Positions 17,334 through 27,245 are shown, counted from the first letter of the stretch. The stretch: DNA of 64,000 nucleotides from Roseicyclus sp. (GCA_018401965.1 JAGYJU010000014.1:20790-84789); one strand, 5' to 3'. Numbers and translations: made by a program. Notes: generated by a model from the sequence alone, not told the origin.

Positions 17334-19263
17334 ATGAAAGACATCGACATCCACAGCTTGTCCGCCGACGAGTGGGACGAACTGAAATTCCCCCGCCCCG
17401 AAGTGCAAGAGTTCGACCGCGTTGTCGAACGCGCGATTTCGCGGCGCGGCTTTCTGGGTGGTGTGTTGGCCTTCGGGTCGGGTGCCGCCGTGATGGGCAC
17501 GGGCCTGCTCAAGGGCACCACCGCGATGGCACAGCCCGCCTCGCGTTTCCCCTTCACGCCGATTGCAGCCCAGACCGATGGCACCGTCCATGTTCCCGAA
17601 GGCTACAGCTGGGATGTCCTGGTGCGCTGGGGCGATCCGCTGTTTTCGGACGCCGAAGGCGCGTTCGATGCGCAGAACGCCGTGTCGCTGGAAATGTCCG
17701 ACCGCGTGTTCGGTGAAAACACCGACGGGATGGAACTGTTCAATGTCGATGGCCGGGAAATCCTGGTCGTGAACAGCGAATACACCAACAACAAGATCAA
17801 CCTGCCCCACACCGCCGACGGCATCCCCGCCTCGCTGGATGACGTTCGTATCCTGCAGAACATGCAGGGTGTGTCGGTGATGGAAATCGCCGAAGGCGAT
17901 GCTGGCTGGGCCGTTGTCGTCGACAGCCCCTACAACCGCCGCATCCACCACAACACGCCGATGACCTTCTCGGGCCCTGCCGCCGGTCACGACCTGCTCA
18001 TGACCGAGGCTGATCCGACCGGCATGGCGTCGCTTGGCACATTCAACAATTGCGGGTCGGGCCGTACGCCCTGGGGCACCTACCTGACCTGTGAAGAAAA
18101 CTTCAACGGCTATTTCGGCGCCACCGCCGAGATCTCAGCCGACCGCGCCGTGGTCGACGGGTTCCGCCGCTATGGCGTCAACACCGCCGTGGAACCGGGC
18201 CGCTACAACTATCACGGGTTCGATGCACGGTTCGACGTGGCCACCAACCCGAACGAGCCGCACCGCGCGGGCTACATCGTGGAAATCGATCCGGCCAACC
18301 CCGAATCGACCCCGGTCAAGCACACGGCCCTGGGCTGGTTCAAGCATGAGAACGCCGCCTATGGCATCGCTGCCGATGGCCGCGTCGCCGTCTACATGGG
18401 CGACGACGAGCGGGGCGAATTCATGTACCGCTGGCTGAGCCGCGATGCCTACGTTCCCGGCGGCGACACCTCGACCCTGCTGGTCGAAGGCGAATTGTCG
18501 GTGGCCGTGTTCGAGGATGACATGTCCGGCCGCTGGGTCGCGCTGACCCCCGAGACCACCGGCATGGATGCGGCCCATATCGCCCTCTTCACCCGCATGG
18601 CCGCAAGCCGCGTGGGCGCGACGACCATGGACCGCCCGGAATGGATCGCCGTGCATCCCAATGCCGCCGAAGCCTATTGCTGCCTGACCAACAACTCGCG
18701 TCGCGGCACGCTGACCGATGCGGGCACCGTGCGCACCAACGCGGGCGGCGACCCGATGACGGTCAACGCGGTCAACCCGCGTGACACCAACCGCTATGGC
18801 CAGATCGTGCGTTGGCGCCCCGAAGGCGGCAACCATGGCGCCGAGGGCTTCACCTGGGATCTTTACGTGATGGCGGGCAACCCCACCGTTCACGCCGAAG
18901 GCCCGATGGCGGGGTCGGCCAACATCAACGCGGGCAACCTGTTCAATTCGCCCGACGGGATGGTGATCGACATCGACCGGCCTGATCTGGATCCAGACCG
19001 ACGGCGACGACGACAACGAAGGCGATTTCGCCGGCATGGGCAACAACCAGATGCTGGCGGGCGACCCGGTCACGGGCCGCATCGAGCGCTTCCTGACCGG
19101 CCCGAACGGGTCGGAAGTCACCGGCCTGTGCTGGTCGTCGGATCGCCGCACGATGTTCGTCGGCATCCAGCACCCCGGCGCGCCCTTCCCCGATGGCGAC
19201 GGCAGCCTGCCGCGCTCGGCCATCGTGGCCGTCAAGCGCGACGACAACGCGCTGGTCGGCTGA
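17334..19263 (+). CDS. phoX: PhoX family alkaline phosphatase, Tat-exported (frameshifted)
   Basis: About 642 residues. PhoX is a Ca/Fe-dependent periplasmic phosphatase that releases phosphate from organic esters, exported folded by Tat. The twin-arginine signal is at residues about 37-65 (AISRRGFLGGVLAFGSGAAV), after a charged leader common in PhoX. Conserved blocks include FNNCGSGRTPWGTYLTCEEN and EWIAVHPNAAEAYCCLTNNS. The first frame is lost near 18981. The next frame restores LIWIQTDGDDDNEGDF and continues to 19263. Removing one C of the CC at 18981-18982 joins them (total length 3n+1). A strong terminator follows. Confidence 0.88.
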
Positions 19264-19295
19264 CCTCGGCCACCAGGGTTCAGTAGACGGTATCG

Positions 19296-19325
19296 CGCCC
19301 CCGGAGACATCCGGGGGCGTTTTTC
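19296..19325 (+). terminator. Intrinsic terminator after phoX
   Basis: A perfect 10-bp stem (19296-19305 with 19310-19319, CGCCCCCGGA/TCCGGGGGCG) with a GACA loop, followed directly by TTTTTC. It lies 32 bp past the phoX stop. Confidence 0.9.
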
Positions 19326-19359
19326 TTGGGCCATGCCAAGGGCCGCACCCCAAGGCTGC

Positions 19360-19396
19360 AAAAGAAAACGGGCGCGTCCGGTTTCGGACGCGCCCG
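19360..19396 (-). terminator. Intrinsic terminator after pnp
   Basis: A perfect 12-bp stem (19369-19380 with 19385-19396, CGGGCGCGTCCG/CGGACGCGCCCG) with a GTTT loop on the plus strand. The AAAAGAAAA at 19360-19368 gives a U-rich tract on the minus strand, 31 nt past the pnp stop. Confidence 0.88.
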
Positions 19397-19427
19397 CATC
19401 AGGCGTGTGGCAGGATCGGGGCGGGGA

Positions 19428-21567
19428 TCAGTCCGCCGCTGCTTCCGGCTGTTCCGCAAGCTCTTTGCCGGTGGCCTGATCGACCATCTTCATGGCGAGA
19501 CGGACCTTGCCGCGATCATCGAAGCCCAGAAGCTTGACCCAAACCTCTTGCCCTTCCTTGAGCACATCCGACGGATGGTTCAGGCGGCGGTTTTCGATCT
19601 GGCTGACATGCACAAGGCCGTCGCGCTTGCCGAAGAAGTTCACGAAGGCGCCGAAATCGACGATCTTGACGACCTTGCCCTTGTAGATGCCGCCTTCTTC
19701 GGGCTCTGCCACGATCGAATAGATCATGTCATAGGCCTTTTGGATCGATTCGGCGTTCGGGCTCGCGATCTTGATCACGCCATCGTCGTTGATGTCGACC
19801 TTGGCGCCCGACAGTTCGACGATTTCACGGATGACCTTGCCGCCCGAGCCGATCACTTCACGGATCTTGTCGGTCGGGATCTGCATCGTTTCGATGCGCG
19901 GCGCATGGATCGAGAATTCACCCGGCGCGGTCATCGACTTGGCCATTTCACCCAGGATGTGCAGGCGGCCGGCCTTGGCCTGTGCCAATGCCTTTTCCAT
20001 GATCTCGGGCGTGATGCCCGCGACCTTGATGTCCATCTGCAAGGAGGTGATGCCGTTCTCGGTGCCCGCGACCTTGAAATCCATGTCGCCGAGGTGATCC
20101 TCGTCGCCCAGGATGTCGGTCAGGATGCCGTAGGATCCGTCATCTTCCAGCACCAGGCCCATGGCCACACCGGCCACCGGCGCCTTGAGCGGAACGCCCG
20201 CATCCATCATCGACAGCGACCCGCCACAGACCGAGGCCATGGAGGAGGAGCCGTTCGATTCCGTAATCTCGGACACGACACGGATGGTGTAGGGAAAATC
20301 GGTCGGCGCGGGCAGCACGGCCTGAAGCGCGCGCCATGCCAGTTTGCCATGCCCGATTTCACGACGACCCGGAGGGCCGACGCGCCCGGCTTCGCCCACC
20401 GAATAGGGGGGGAAGTTGTAGTGCAGCAGGAAATTCTGCTTGAAGGTGCCATGCAGCGCATCGATGAATTGTTCGTCATCGCCGGTGCCCAGCGTGGTCA
20501 CGACCAGGCCTTGGGTTTCGCCGCGCGTGAACAGGGCCGACCCATGGGTGCGGGGCAGAAACCGAGGTCTGGCAATCGATGGCACGCACGGCATCGAGCG
20601 CGCGACCGTCGATGCGGCGACCGTTCTTGACCACGTCGGACCGCATGACCATCGATTCCAGCTTCTTGAGCGCCGAGCCGAGGTTCGGATCTTCCAGCTG
20701 GTCTGCCGTCAGGGTTGCCTTGATCGCCGTTTTCGCGGCGGCCACGGCATTCTGGCGTTCCTGCTTGTCGAGGATGGCATAGGCGGCGCGCATCTGCGCC
20801 TCGCCCGCGGCCTTCACGACGTCATAAAGCGCCGAATAATCGGGCGCGTCGAAGTGGAAGGGTTCCTTGGCGGCATCTTCGGCCAGATCGATGATCAGGT
20901 CGATGACCGGCTGGATCTGGGCATGGGCAAAGTTCACCGCGCCCAGCATTTCTTCCTCGGTCAGCTCGTAAGCTTCGGATTCGACCATCATCACGGCGTT
21001 CTTGGTGCCCGCGACGACAAGGTCAAGCCGCTGTTCGGGCTTGTTGCGCAGGTCGTGCATGTCGTCGACCGTCGGGTTCAGGATGTAGTCGCCATCCTCG
21101 TAGCCGACGCGGCAACCGGCGATCGGGCCCATGAAGGGGGCGCCCGAAATCGTCAGCGCGGCGCTGGCGGCGATCATCGCCACGACATCGGGGTCGTTGA
21201 CCAGATCATGCGACAGCACGGTGCACATCACCAGAACTTCGTTCTTGAAGCCCGGCACGAACAGCGGGCGGATCGGCCGGTCGATCAGGCGCGCGGTCAG
21301 CGTTTCCTTTTCGGACGGGCGCGCCTCGCGCTTGAAGAAACCGCCCGGCACCTTGCCCGCGGCGTAATATTTTTCCTGGTAGTGGACCGTCAGGGGAAAG
21401 AAATCCTGGCCGGGCTTGGCTTCCTTGGCGAAGGTCACGTTCGCCATGACGCTGGTTTCGCCCAGCGTCGCGATCACAGACCCATCGGCCTGACGGGCCA
21501 CACGCCCGGTTTCCAGTGTCAGCGTTTCTTCGCCCCACTGCATCGACTTTTTCGTGATATTGAACAT
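19428..21567 (-). CDS. pnp: Polynucleotide phosphorylase (frameshifted)
   Basis: About 712 residues once joined, the normal PNPase length. It is the phosphorolytic 3'-5' exoribonuclease of the degradosome. The first frame holds RNase PH domain 1 and the helical linker from [20 protein letters not shown]. The second holds RNase PH domain 2 ([14 protein letters not shown]), the KH domain ([15 protein letters not shown]) and the S1 domain ([15 protein letters not shown]). The break is at 20559-20561, where one extra A (plus strand) splits QTSV from [14 protein letters not shown]. Length is 3n+1. Given how conserved pnp is, an assembly error is likely. It lies downstream of rpsO as usual. Confidence 0.92.
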
Positions 21568-21763
21568 ATATCGTTTCCTGTTCGAGGGCGCTCCGGGCCC
21601 CTGCCCGGTCCCTCATTCAAATGGCGGCCCCATTGCCGCCGACCCCTCTATCATTCCATGCGCCGAGGTCAGAGCGTCACGTCTCAGATGCGCGGCGCAT
21701 AGCGCGTTTTCGCCCCTGAGGAAAGGCATTTGACGGTCGGGGGCCGGGACGGCGCCACGCCAC

Positions 21764-21801
21764 GAAAAGAAACGGCCCGCGCGGCGGGTGCCATGCGGGC
21801 C
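21764..21801 (-). terminator. Terminator after rpsO
   Basis: GGCCCGC at 21774-21780 pairs with GCGGGCC at 21795-21801. On the minus strand the A-rich AAAAGAAA at 21764-21773 becomes a U-rich tract after the stem. It is 28 nt past the rpsO stop, so rpsO can end here or read through to pnp. The rest of the 262-bp rpsO-pnp gap holds no gene I can see. Confidence 0.65.
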
Positions 21802-21829
21802 GGATCGAACCGGAAAACCGGTCATGCGA

Positions 21830-22099
21830 TCAGCGGCGGATGCCGAGGCGCGCGATCAACGCGGTGTAACGGGCTTCTTCCTTGCCCTTGAGGTAATCCA
21901 GCAGCTTGCGGCGCTGGGCCACCATCATCAGAAGGCCACGACGCGAGTGGTTGTCCTTCTTGTGGGTCTTGAAATGCTCGGTCAGGGTCGCGATGCGGCT
22001 GGTCAGGATCGCAACCTGGACTTCGGGCGAACCGGTGTCGCCTTCCTTGGTTGCGAATTCGGTGAGCAGGCGCTGCTTTTCTTCGGGCGTAATCGACAT
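21830..22099 (-). CDS. rpsO: 30S ribosomal protein S15
   Basis: An 89-residue protein, exactly the S15 length. It starts [20 protein letters not shown] and contains [20 protein letters not shown] and [21 protein letters not shown]15 binds 16S rRNA helices 20-22 and can repress its own mRNA. The frame stays open far upstream, but the ATG at 22099 is the family start and has AAGGAG upstream on the minus strand. It is followed by pnp. Confidence 0.98.
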   Translation of the reverse strand: MSITPEEKQRLLTEFATKEGDTGSPEVQVAILTSRIATLTEHFKTHKKDNHSRRGLLMMVAQRRKLLDYLKGKEEARYTALIARLGIRR

Positions 22100-22298
22100 C
22101 GGGGTCTCCTTTTCAGGGTGATGGCACAAGCCGGGATGTCGTCCAGCAGGGCCCGTGGAGGTGTCTGGCCATCGCGGCGCAGATGCGGGCGTATAGGGCG
22201 ATGCGCCGCGCTTGGGAAGACCCGATGCCGCCCGACAGCACGGATTTGGACGAAAATTGCCCGATCCGGCGGCGAAATCGCCCCTGAAGCGAAGATTT

Positions 22299-22314
22299 TT
22301 AACCAACGTTAACC
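22299..22314 (+). repeat. Direct repeat TTAACC-AACG-TTAACC in the rpsO/RTX intergenic region
   Basis: Two TTAACC copies (22299-22304, 22309-22314) are 10 bp apart, one helical turn. They resemble the TTAA-N7-TTAA site of the alphaproteobacterial regulator CtrA, except that the spacing between TTAA blocks is six. They lie 201 bp before the preferred start of the RTX gene, or 87 bp before the alternative ATG at 22386. The rest of this 400-bp gap (22100-22499) shows no gene, tRNA or terminator that I can see. It must hold the divergent promoters of rpsO and the RTX gene. Confidence 0.35.
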
Positions 22315-22499
22315 CATCCGCTTCAGCTTTGTGGAAAACTCGGGCACATTGGGCGCATGGGTTGCGTGGCCGAGTCGCGGCACCCATGGCATCGACCCCC
22401 CGGATCGCGATCCGGCCCGGTGCGCTTCGTCAGAAGGCGATCCCTGCGGCACAGGATGTGCAGGACCGATGTGACGAGTGGCGTGCGCGAGGTGTGGCG

Positions 22500-24053
22500 A
22501 TGTTGGTGGCTGGTGGGCTTCTGATCCTTTTGGCGATGGGATTTGCCGTTGGCGGCATGATCACGGATGGCAATCCGGTCATGTCTGCCGATGGGGATGA
22601 CCTGCCGGACAACGCAACAGATGACGGTGATGGCGATCAGCCCCCGATGACCGAAGGATCGGCGCTGGCCGACCTGTTGTTCGGAACCGATGACGATGAC
22701 CAGGTCCAGGGCGGCGCGGGGGATGACACGATCGCGGGTGGCGCAGGCGATGACTGGCTGACGGGCGATGCGGGCGAGGATATCTTGGACGGCGGCCCGG
22801 GGCAGGATACGCTGCTCGGGGGCGCGGGCGATGACGTGCTGCGCCTGGGCGCGGGTGACCAGGGCACGGGCGGCGACGGGGCCGATGGTTTCGAAATCAT
22901 GGTGCAGACGGGCGCGCCGGATGATGCGGCCGGCCCCGGAACCCCGCCCCCCCGGATCGAGGATTTCCAATCGGGGACCGACCGGCTGATCCTTGACTTC
23001 GACGGGCCCGCCGATGATCCGCCCCGTCTCGAGTTCGATACCGAAACCCTGCCCGGCGAAACGACGGTGCTGGCAAATGGCCAGCCTGCCGCCCAGGTCA
23101 CGGGGACGATCACGGCCGATGACATCGACCTGCGGCCAAGCGATGGCGGCACGGCGATCGACGGGACCGAGGGCGATGACACCCTGACCGGCACGGCGGG
23201 CGATGACACGCTCGATGGCTATGCGGGCGACGATTTGCTGGACGGGGGAACCGGCGACGACGTCTTGCGCGGGCGCGAAGGCATGGATCGCCTGCTGGGC
23301 GGCGGCGGCAATGACGCGATCACCGGTGGCCCCGGCGATGACACCATCGAAGGCGGGTCGGACAGCGACGCGCTGTTCGGGAACGAAGGCCGCGACCTGA
23401 TCCTTGGCGATGCGGGCGCGGACGAAGCCTATGGCGACGACGGCGATGATACGATCCTGGGTGGCGATGGCACCGATTTCCTGGTCGGTGGCGATGGCGA
23501 TGACCGTCTGGATGGCGGCGCGCAGGGCGATCTGCTGTTCGGCAATGATGGCGACGATGCGCTGTCGGGCGGCGAGGGCGACGATTACCTGCAAGGCGGG
23601 TTCGGCGCCGACACGATGCTGGGCGGCGCGGGCGATGATCGGCTGGATGGCAGTTTCGCCTCCGGCGGGCCGGTCTTTGGCCCCTTCGACGAGGATCAGG
23701 GCGATGTTCTGGAGGGTGGCGATGGCAACGACACCATCGTTCTGGGCGCGCATGACATCGCGACCGGCGGCGCTGGGGCCGATGTGTTCGCCAGCGGCAG
23801 TTTCATCGAGACCGCCGAGGTGGCGGGGTTCGTGACCGATTTCGATGCCGGCCAGGACGTGATCGAGATCATGTTCGACCCGGATCTGACCCCCGACCCG
23901 GTGATCACGGTCGAGGATTTCAGCGATGGGACCGGCGCGCAGATCCTGTTCAACGGGCAGGTGATCCTGAACGTGGCGGGCGCGCAAGGGCTCGACCCTG
24001 CCGTGATCGAGCTGCGGGAAATCGAGATGCGGCCGCTGCCCGCCACGGCCTGA
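22500..24053 (+). CDS. Membrane-anchored calcium-binding protein with RTX (hemolysin-type) repeats
   Basis: 517 residues from the ATG at 22500. Residues 1-21 (MLVAGGLLILLAMGFAVGGM) form a single transmembrane anchor, followed by an acidic linker. RTX nonapeptides of the GGxGxDxLx type come in two blocks, about five copies near residues 75-120 and about twenty after residue 220 (GTAGDDTLD, GGAGDDRLD, GGEGDDYLQ). They are separated by a beta-type spacer. These repeats bind Ca2+ in a beta-roll. The C-terminus (FDAGQDVIEIMFDPDLTPDP) resembles the end domain of Rhodobacterales calcium-binding proteins. No T1SS genes are adjacent. An ATG at 22386 would add 38 residues before the anchor. Confidence 0.8.
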   Translation: MLVAGGLLILLAMGFAVGGMITDGNPVMSADGDDLPDNATDDGDGDQPPMTEGSALADLLFGTDDDDQVQGGAGDDTIAGGAGDDWLTGDAGEDILDGGPGQDTLLGGAGDDVLRLGAGDQGTGGDGADGFEIMVQTGAPDDAAGPGTPPPRIEDFQSGTDRLILDFDGPADDPPRLEFDTETLPGETTVLANGQPAAQVTGTITADDIDLRPSDGGTAIDGTEGDDTLTGTAGDDTLDGYAGDDLLDGGTGDDVLRGREGMDRLLGGGGNDAITGGPGDDTIEGGSDSDALFGNEGRDLILGDAGADEAYGDDGDDTILGGDGTDFLVGGDGDDRLDGGAQGDLLFGNDGDDALSGGEGDDYLQGGFGADTMLGGAGDDRLDGSFASGGPVFGPFDEDQGDVLEGGDGNDTIVLGAHDIATGGAGADVFASGSFIETAEVAGFVTDFDAGQDVIEIMFDPDLTPDPVITVEDFSDGTGAQILFNGQVILNVAGAQGLDPAVIELREIEMRPLPATA

Positions 24054-24077
24054 CGCCCGGATCGACGCAACAGCCGC

Positions 24078-24974
24078 TCAGCCGGGCAGGAAATGCGGCA
24101 GCATCGCGGACAAGAAGGCCTCGGGCGCCTCTTCCATGGCGAAATGGCCACAGCCCGCGATCTCCATGCCGGTGACATCGGCGGCCCATCGCCGCCATAT
24201 GCCCAAAGGGTCGCCAGTGCGGGCGGGAAACCCGTTTTGCGCCCAGACAAAGCGCGTGCGGGCGGCAATCCTGTGGCCTGTCGCACGGTCGGCATCATCG
24301 AGCGCGCGGTCGATGGTGGCCCCCGCACGATAGTCGTTGCACATGGCGGCGATGCGCGCGGGGTCTGCGGCCTGCGCGCGGTAGCTGGCCAGCGCCCCGG
24401 CCGCAAAGGCGGACAGGTCGCCAGCCCGGCTCCAACTGGCCAGCGTGCGGTCGATATAGCCCGGCCCATCGGACCCGATCAGGGTTTCGGGCAGCGGCGC
24501 GGGCTGCGCCAGAAAGGTCCAGTGATAGGCCTTCAACGCCAGCTCGGCAGACCAGGCTGCCCAGAAATCGCCCGTCGGCACGATCTCCACGATGCCAAGA
24601 CGATCAAGGCGGTCGGGGTGATCAAGCGCCAGCCGGTAAGCCACCCGTGCGCCACGGTCATGGCCGATGACATGCGCGCGGGCAATTCCCAGCGCATCCA
24701 TGAGCCCGGTGATGTCCCGCGCCATCACCCGCTTGGAATAGGCGAGGTTCGCGGGATCATTGGCAGGGATGTCGCTGGCGCCGTAGCCGCGCAGATCGGG
24801 GATGATGACATCGAAATGCCGCGCCAGCGCCGGGGCCACGCGGTGCCAGGCCATGTGGGTTTGCGGATAGCCGTGCAACAGGATCATGGCGGGACCGGCG
24901 CCGCCGCGATGCACCGACAAGGTGGTGCCATTGGTGGCGATGCGGCTTTGGGTGAACCCGTCAAGTTCTGACAT
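24078..24974 (-). CDS. Alpha/beta hydrolase of the haloacetate (fluoroacetate) dehalogenase type
   Basis: 298 residues from the ATG at 24974 (MSELDGFTQSRIATNGTTLS). The oxyanion segment is LLHGYPQTH. The nucleophile is an aspartate, Asp106 in GHDRGARVAYR, so this is a dehalogenase/epoxide hydrolase-type enzyme rather than a serine esterase. Arg107 and Arg110 (carboxylate binding), His151-Trp152 (YHWTFLAQPAP, halide site), Tyr215 (MCNDYRAGA) and His277 (GCGHF) match the fluoroacetate dehalogenase active site. The acid position is Glu130 (GIVEIVPT) where the characterised enzyme has Asp. Its 5' end overlaps the upstream DUF1643 gene by 14 bp. Confidence 0.8.
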   Translation of the reverse strand: MSELDGFTQSRIATNGTTLSVHRGGAGPAMILLHGYPQTHMAWHRVAPALARHFDVIIPDLRGYGASDIPANDPANLAYSKRVMARDITGLMDALGIARAHVIGHDRGARVAYRLALDHPDRLDRLGIVEIVPTGDFWAAWSAELALKAYHWTFLAQPAPLPETLIGSDGPGYIDRTLASWSRAGDLSAFAAGALASYRAQAADPARIAAMCNDYRAGATIDRALDDADRATGHRIAARTRFVWAQNGFPARTGDPLGIWRRWAADVTGMEIAGCGHFAMEEAPEAFLSAMLPHFLPG

Positions 24975-25485
24975 GTTCAGCGATCCAGGGTTGGGGGTGA
25001 ACGGCATAGCCGATGTAAAGCGGGTGCTTGGGGTGGCCGTCCTTGCTTAGGCCCAGATGGAACAGGGCCACATCGGCCTCACGCAACATGGCCGCAACCG
25101 CCGGACCACGGCCCTGATGGGCGCCATGCGTGCCCCAGGCGCAGATCACCTGATCGGCCCAGGGCAGGGATGACAGGATGGCGGCATCATTGCCCGGCCC
25201 GACCGGATCGGCGGCGGCCCGCATGTCGCGTGGATCGGTGGCGCGCCAGGCAAAGATGTTGAGAACCCGGAACGCCCCAAAGCCCAAAGCGCGGGCCCGG
25301 CGTTCGCAGCGTTCCACGGTCGGGTCATTCTGCACCTCGGTCGCGGTCGAGGGGTTGAGCATGACGAAGAGCGCCCGCCGCCCCGCATCATCCCACACGC
25401 GCGTCAGGCTGTAGCGATAGGCTTCGCAGTCGGAATAGACGGCGACCGATGCGGCATCGCCCTTGGTATGCTGGCGCGTGATCAT
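24961..25485 (-). CDS. DUF1643 domain-containing protein
   Basis: 174 residues from the ATG at 25485 (MITRQHTKGDAASVAVYSDC). The DUF1643 signature is visible: RRALFVMLNPSTATEVQNDP, then FRVLNIFAWRATDP and a WGTHG segment. HPLYIGY follows near the C-terminus. The biochemical role of the family is not known to me. The 14-bp overlap with the downstream dehalogenase-like gene suggests co-translation. The frame is open to 25626, but the extra sequence looks like shadow coding of the truB end. Confidence 0.82.
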   Translation of the reverse strand: MITRQHTKGDAASVAVYSDCEAYRYSLTRVWDDAGRRALFVMLNPSTATEVQNDPTVERCERRARALGFGAFRVLNIFAWRATDPRDMRAAADPVGPGNDAAILSSLPWADQVICAWGTHGAHQGRGPAVAAMLREADVALFHLGLSKDGHPKHPLYIGYAVHPQPWIAEHVRT

Positions 25486-25528
25486 GGGCGGGTTATGGCG
25501 CGGCTTGGTGCCGATGGGAAGGGCGGGG

Positions 25529-26434
25529 CTACAGGTTGAACACCCGTTCGGGGTGCAGCTCCGCGCCGCGCAACCGGCCCACGGCAACAGGTTTGCCCTC
25601 GAAGGAGGCCCAGGCCATGTCGCCATACTCGGCCGTGCCCGGCATGACCTGGCCGGGGTTGCCGTTCTTGAGCCGCGCCGCCCCGGCCTCTGTCGCGCGC
25701 AATTCGGGCAGATCGGCCAGCGCCATGGCGACCGGGTGCAACAGCGTGTCGATGTCGGACGTGCGCGCCAGCGCCTCGATCCGGTCCAGGGTCACGGCAT
25801 CCTCGATGTCGAAGGGGCCCACCCAGGTGCGGCGCAGGCGCAGCACATGGCCATGACAGCCCAGGACCTGCCCCAGGTCGCGCGCGATCGACCGGACATA
25901 TCCGCCCGAGCCACAGACGAAATGCAGATCGGCGTGATCGGCATCGGGCATGGCCAGCAAGTCAAGCGCATCGACATGCAGATCGCGCGCCTCCAGATCC
26001 ATGGTTTCGCCCGCGCGCGCGATGTCATAGGCGCGTTCGCCATCGACCTTGACGGCGGAAAACTGCGGCGGCACCTGCCGGATATCGCCGGTGAATTGCG
26101 GCAGGGCGGCGCGGATCTGATCCTCGCTCGGGCGCAGATCGGATGTGGCGATGATGCTGCCTTCGGCATCGTCGGTGGTGGTGGCCGCCCCCCAGCGCGC
26201 GGTGAAATCATAGCCTTTCAGCGCGTCGCCCAGGTAGGCGATGGTTTTCGTGGCCTCGCCCAGCGCGACGGGCAACATGCCGGTGGCATCGGGATCAAGC
26301 GTGCCGGCATGGCCCGCCTTCTTGGCCTCGAAGGCCCAGCGGACCTTGTTGACCACGGTGGTGGAGGTGACACCGGCGGGCTTGTCGATCAACAGCCAGC
26401 CCGACACGTCCCGCCCCTTGCGACTGCGCCCCAT
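25529..26434 (-). CDS. truB: tRNA pseudouridine(55) synthase
   Basis: A 301-residue protein that makes pseudouridine 55 in the T-loop of tRNA. It starts [20 protein letters not shown] and has the catalytic [15 protein letters not shown] with Asp47. [20 protein letters not shown] and [15 protein letters not shown] are conserved downstream blocks. The C-terminal PUA-like domain ends VFNL. It lies downstream of rbfA as in many bacteria, but with another gene inserted between them. Confidence 0.96.
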   Translation of the reverse strand: MGRSRKGRDVSGWLLIDKPAGVTSTTVVNKVRWAFEAKKAGHAGTLDPDATGMLPVALGEATKTIAYLGDALKGYDFTARWGAATTTDDAEGSIIATSDLRPSEDQIRAALPQFTGDIRQVPPQFSAVKVDGERAYDIARAGETMDLEARDLHVDALDLLAMPDADHADLHFVCGSGGYVRSIARDLGQVLGCHGHVLRLRRTWVGPFDIEDAVTLDRIEALARTSDIDTLLHPVAMALADLPELRATEAGAARLKNGNPGQVMPGTAEYGDMAWASFEGKPVAVGRLRGAELHPERVFNL

Positions 26435-26470
26435 GATCCGATGCTCCTGTCTGCTGCAAAGGCTGGCGGG

Positions 26471-27245
26471 CTACCCGCCGGAGGGGGCCGCGTCAACGCC
26501 TGCGTCACCGTTTGCGTCGATGACCGTGCCGATGATCGGGCCGATGGGCAGGCCGATATCGGCGCGGCCATGCCCCGGCGCATACAGCCGCGACACCCGC
26601 CCGTCGAAATACAGCGCGTTGGGCACGCCGAGATGATCGCGGAAAAACCGCGCGAATTGGTGAAAATTCACCGGCGCATCGGAAATCACCAGGTAGAGCC
26701 TGCGGCCCGTTGCATCGACGCCGACCCCGTTGCGGATGTTGCGGCTGGTGCCATCGGGGATGAACCGCGGGTGCAGCGCGCCATCGATCACCAGCATCGG
26801 GCCCGATTGCGTCGCATGGCGGCAGGCGGGCGGGTCTTGCGCATAGGCCCGGCTTTCGATGATCTCGGCGGCACCATCGCGCAGGCACAAGACCCCGTTG
26901 GGCAAAAGCCCGAAATTGCCCGGCCCGTCGGTGGTGATGACGCGCATTTCCTGCGCGCCGTTCTCGACATAGAGGCCGACCGGCGCGCGGTCTTCGTGAA
27001 ACATGCCCGCGTTCATCGCCACGCCCAGCCGCTGATCCGGGCCAAGCGCCTGATCGACGCGGCCAAAGCTGCCGTAGATCACGCCAGCTTTCGTCGCGCA
27101 GGAACAGGCGCAGATCATCGCGCGCAAGATCAACCGCGCAGGCGGTAAAGGGGGCGTCGTCAAAGACGACAGTTTCGCAGGCGAAGCCGGGCGCGGCGCA
27201 CAGCGCCGCCAGAAGCGGGCCGAAAAGCGCGCCCGCGCGGATCAT
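26471..27245 (-). CDS. Phosphodiester glycosidase family protein, exported (frameshifted)
   Basis: About 257 residues with a signal peptide ([20 protein letters not shown]). The family, also called the NAGPA or DUF2233 fold, includes the enzyme that uncovers mannose-6-phosphate, and bacterial members in the periplasm. Conserved blocks are [32 protein letters not shown] and [17 protein letters not shown]. The N-terminal frame ends after LFLRDE and the rest follows in another frame ([12 protein letters not shown]). Removing one base of the TTT at 27089-27091 joins them. Length is 3n+1. Its ATG overlaps the rbfA stop by 4 bp. Confidence 0.82.

Noticed and set aside
19428..21567. Programmed frameshifting as the reason for the split pnp, rbfA and other genes
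   Set aside because: None of the sites has a typical slippery heptamer with a downstream structure, and the families are not known to be recoded. Unrelated genes share the same single-base insertion type.
22323..23987. A 554-codon minus-strand frame opposite the RTX gene, and the repeats as a possible tandem DNA array or CRISPR
   Set aside because: The periodicity is 27 bp encoding nine-residue RTX units with variable codons. There are no identical repeats or spacers, and the antisense frame is a by-product.
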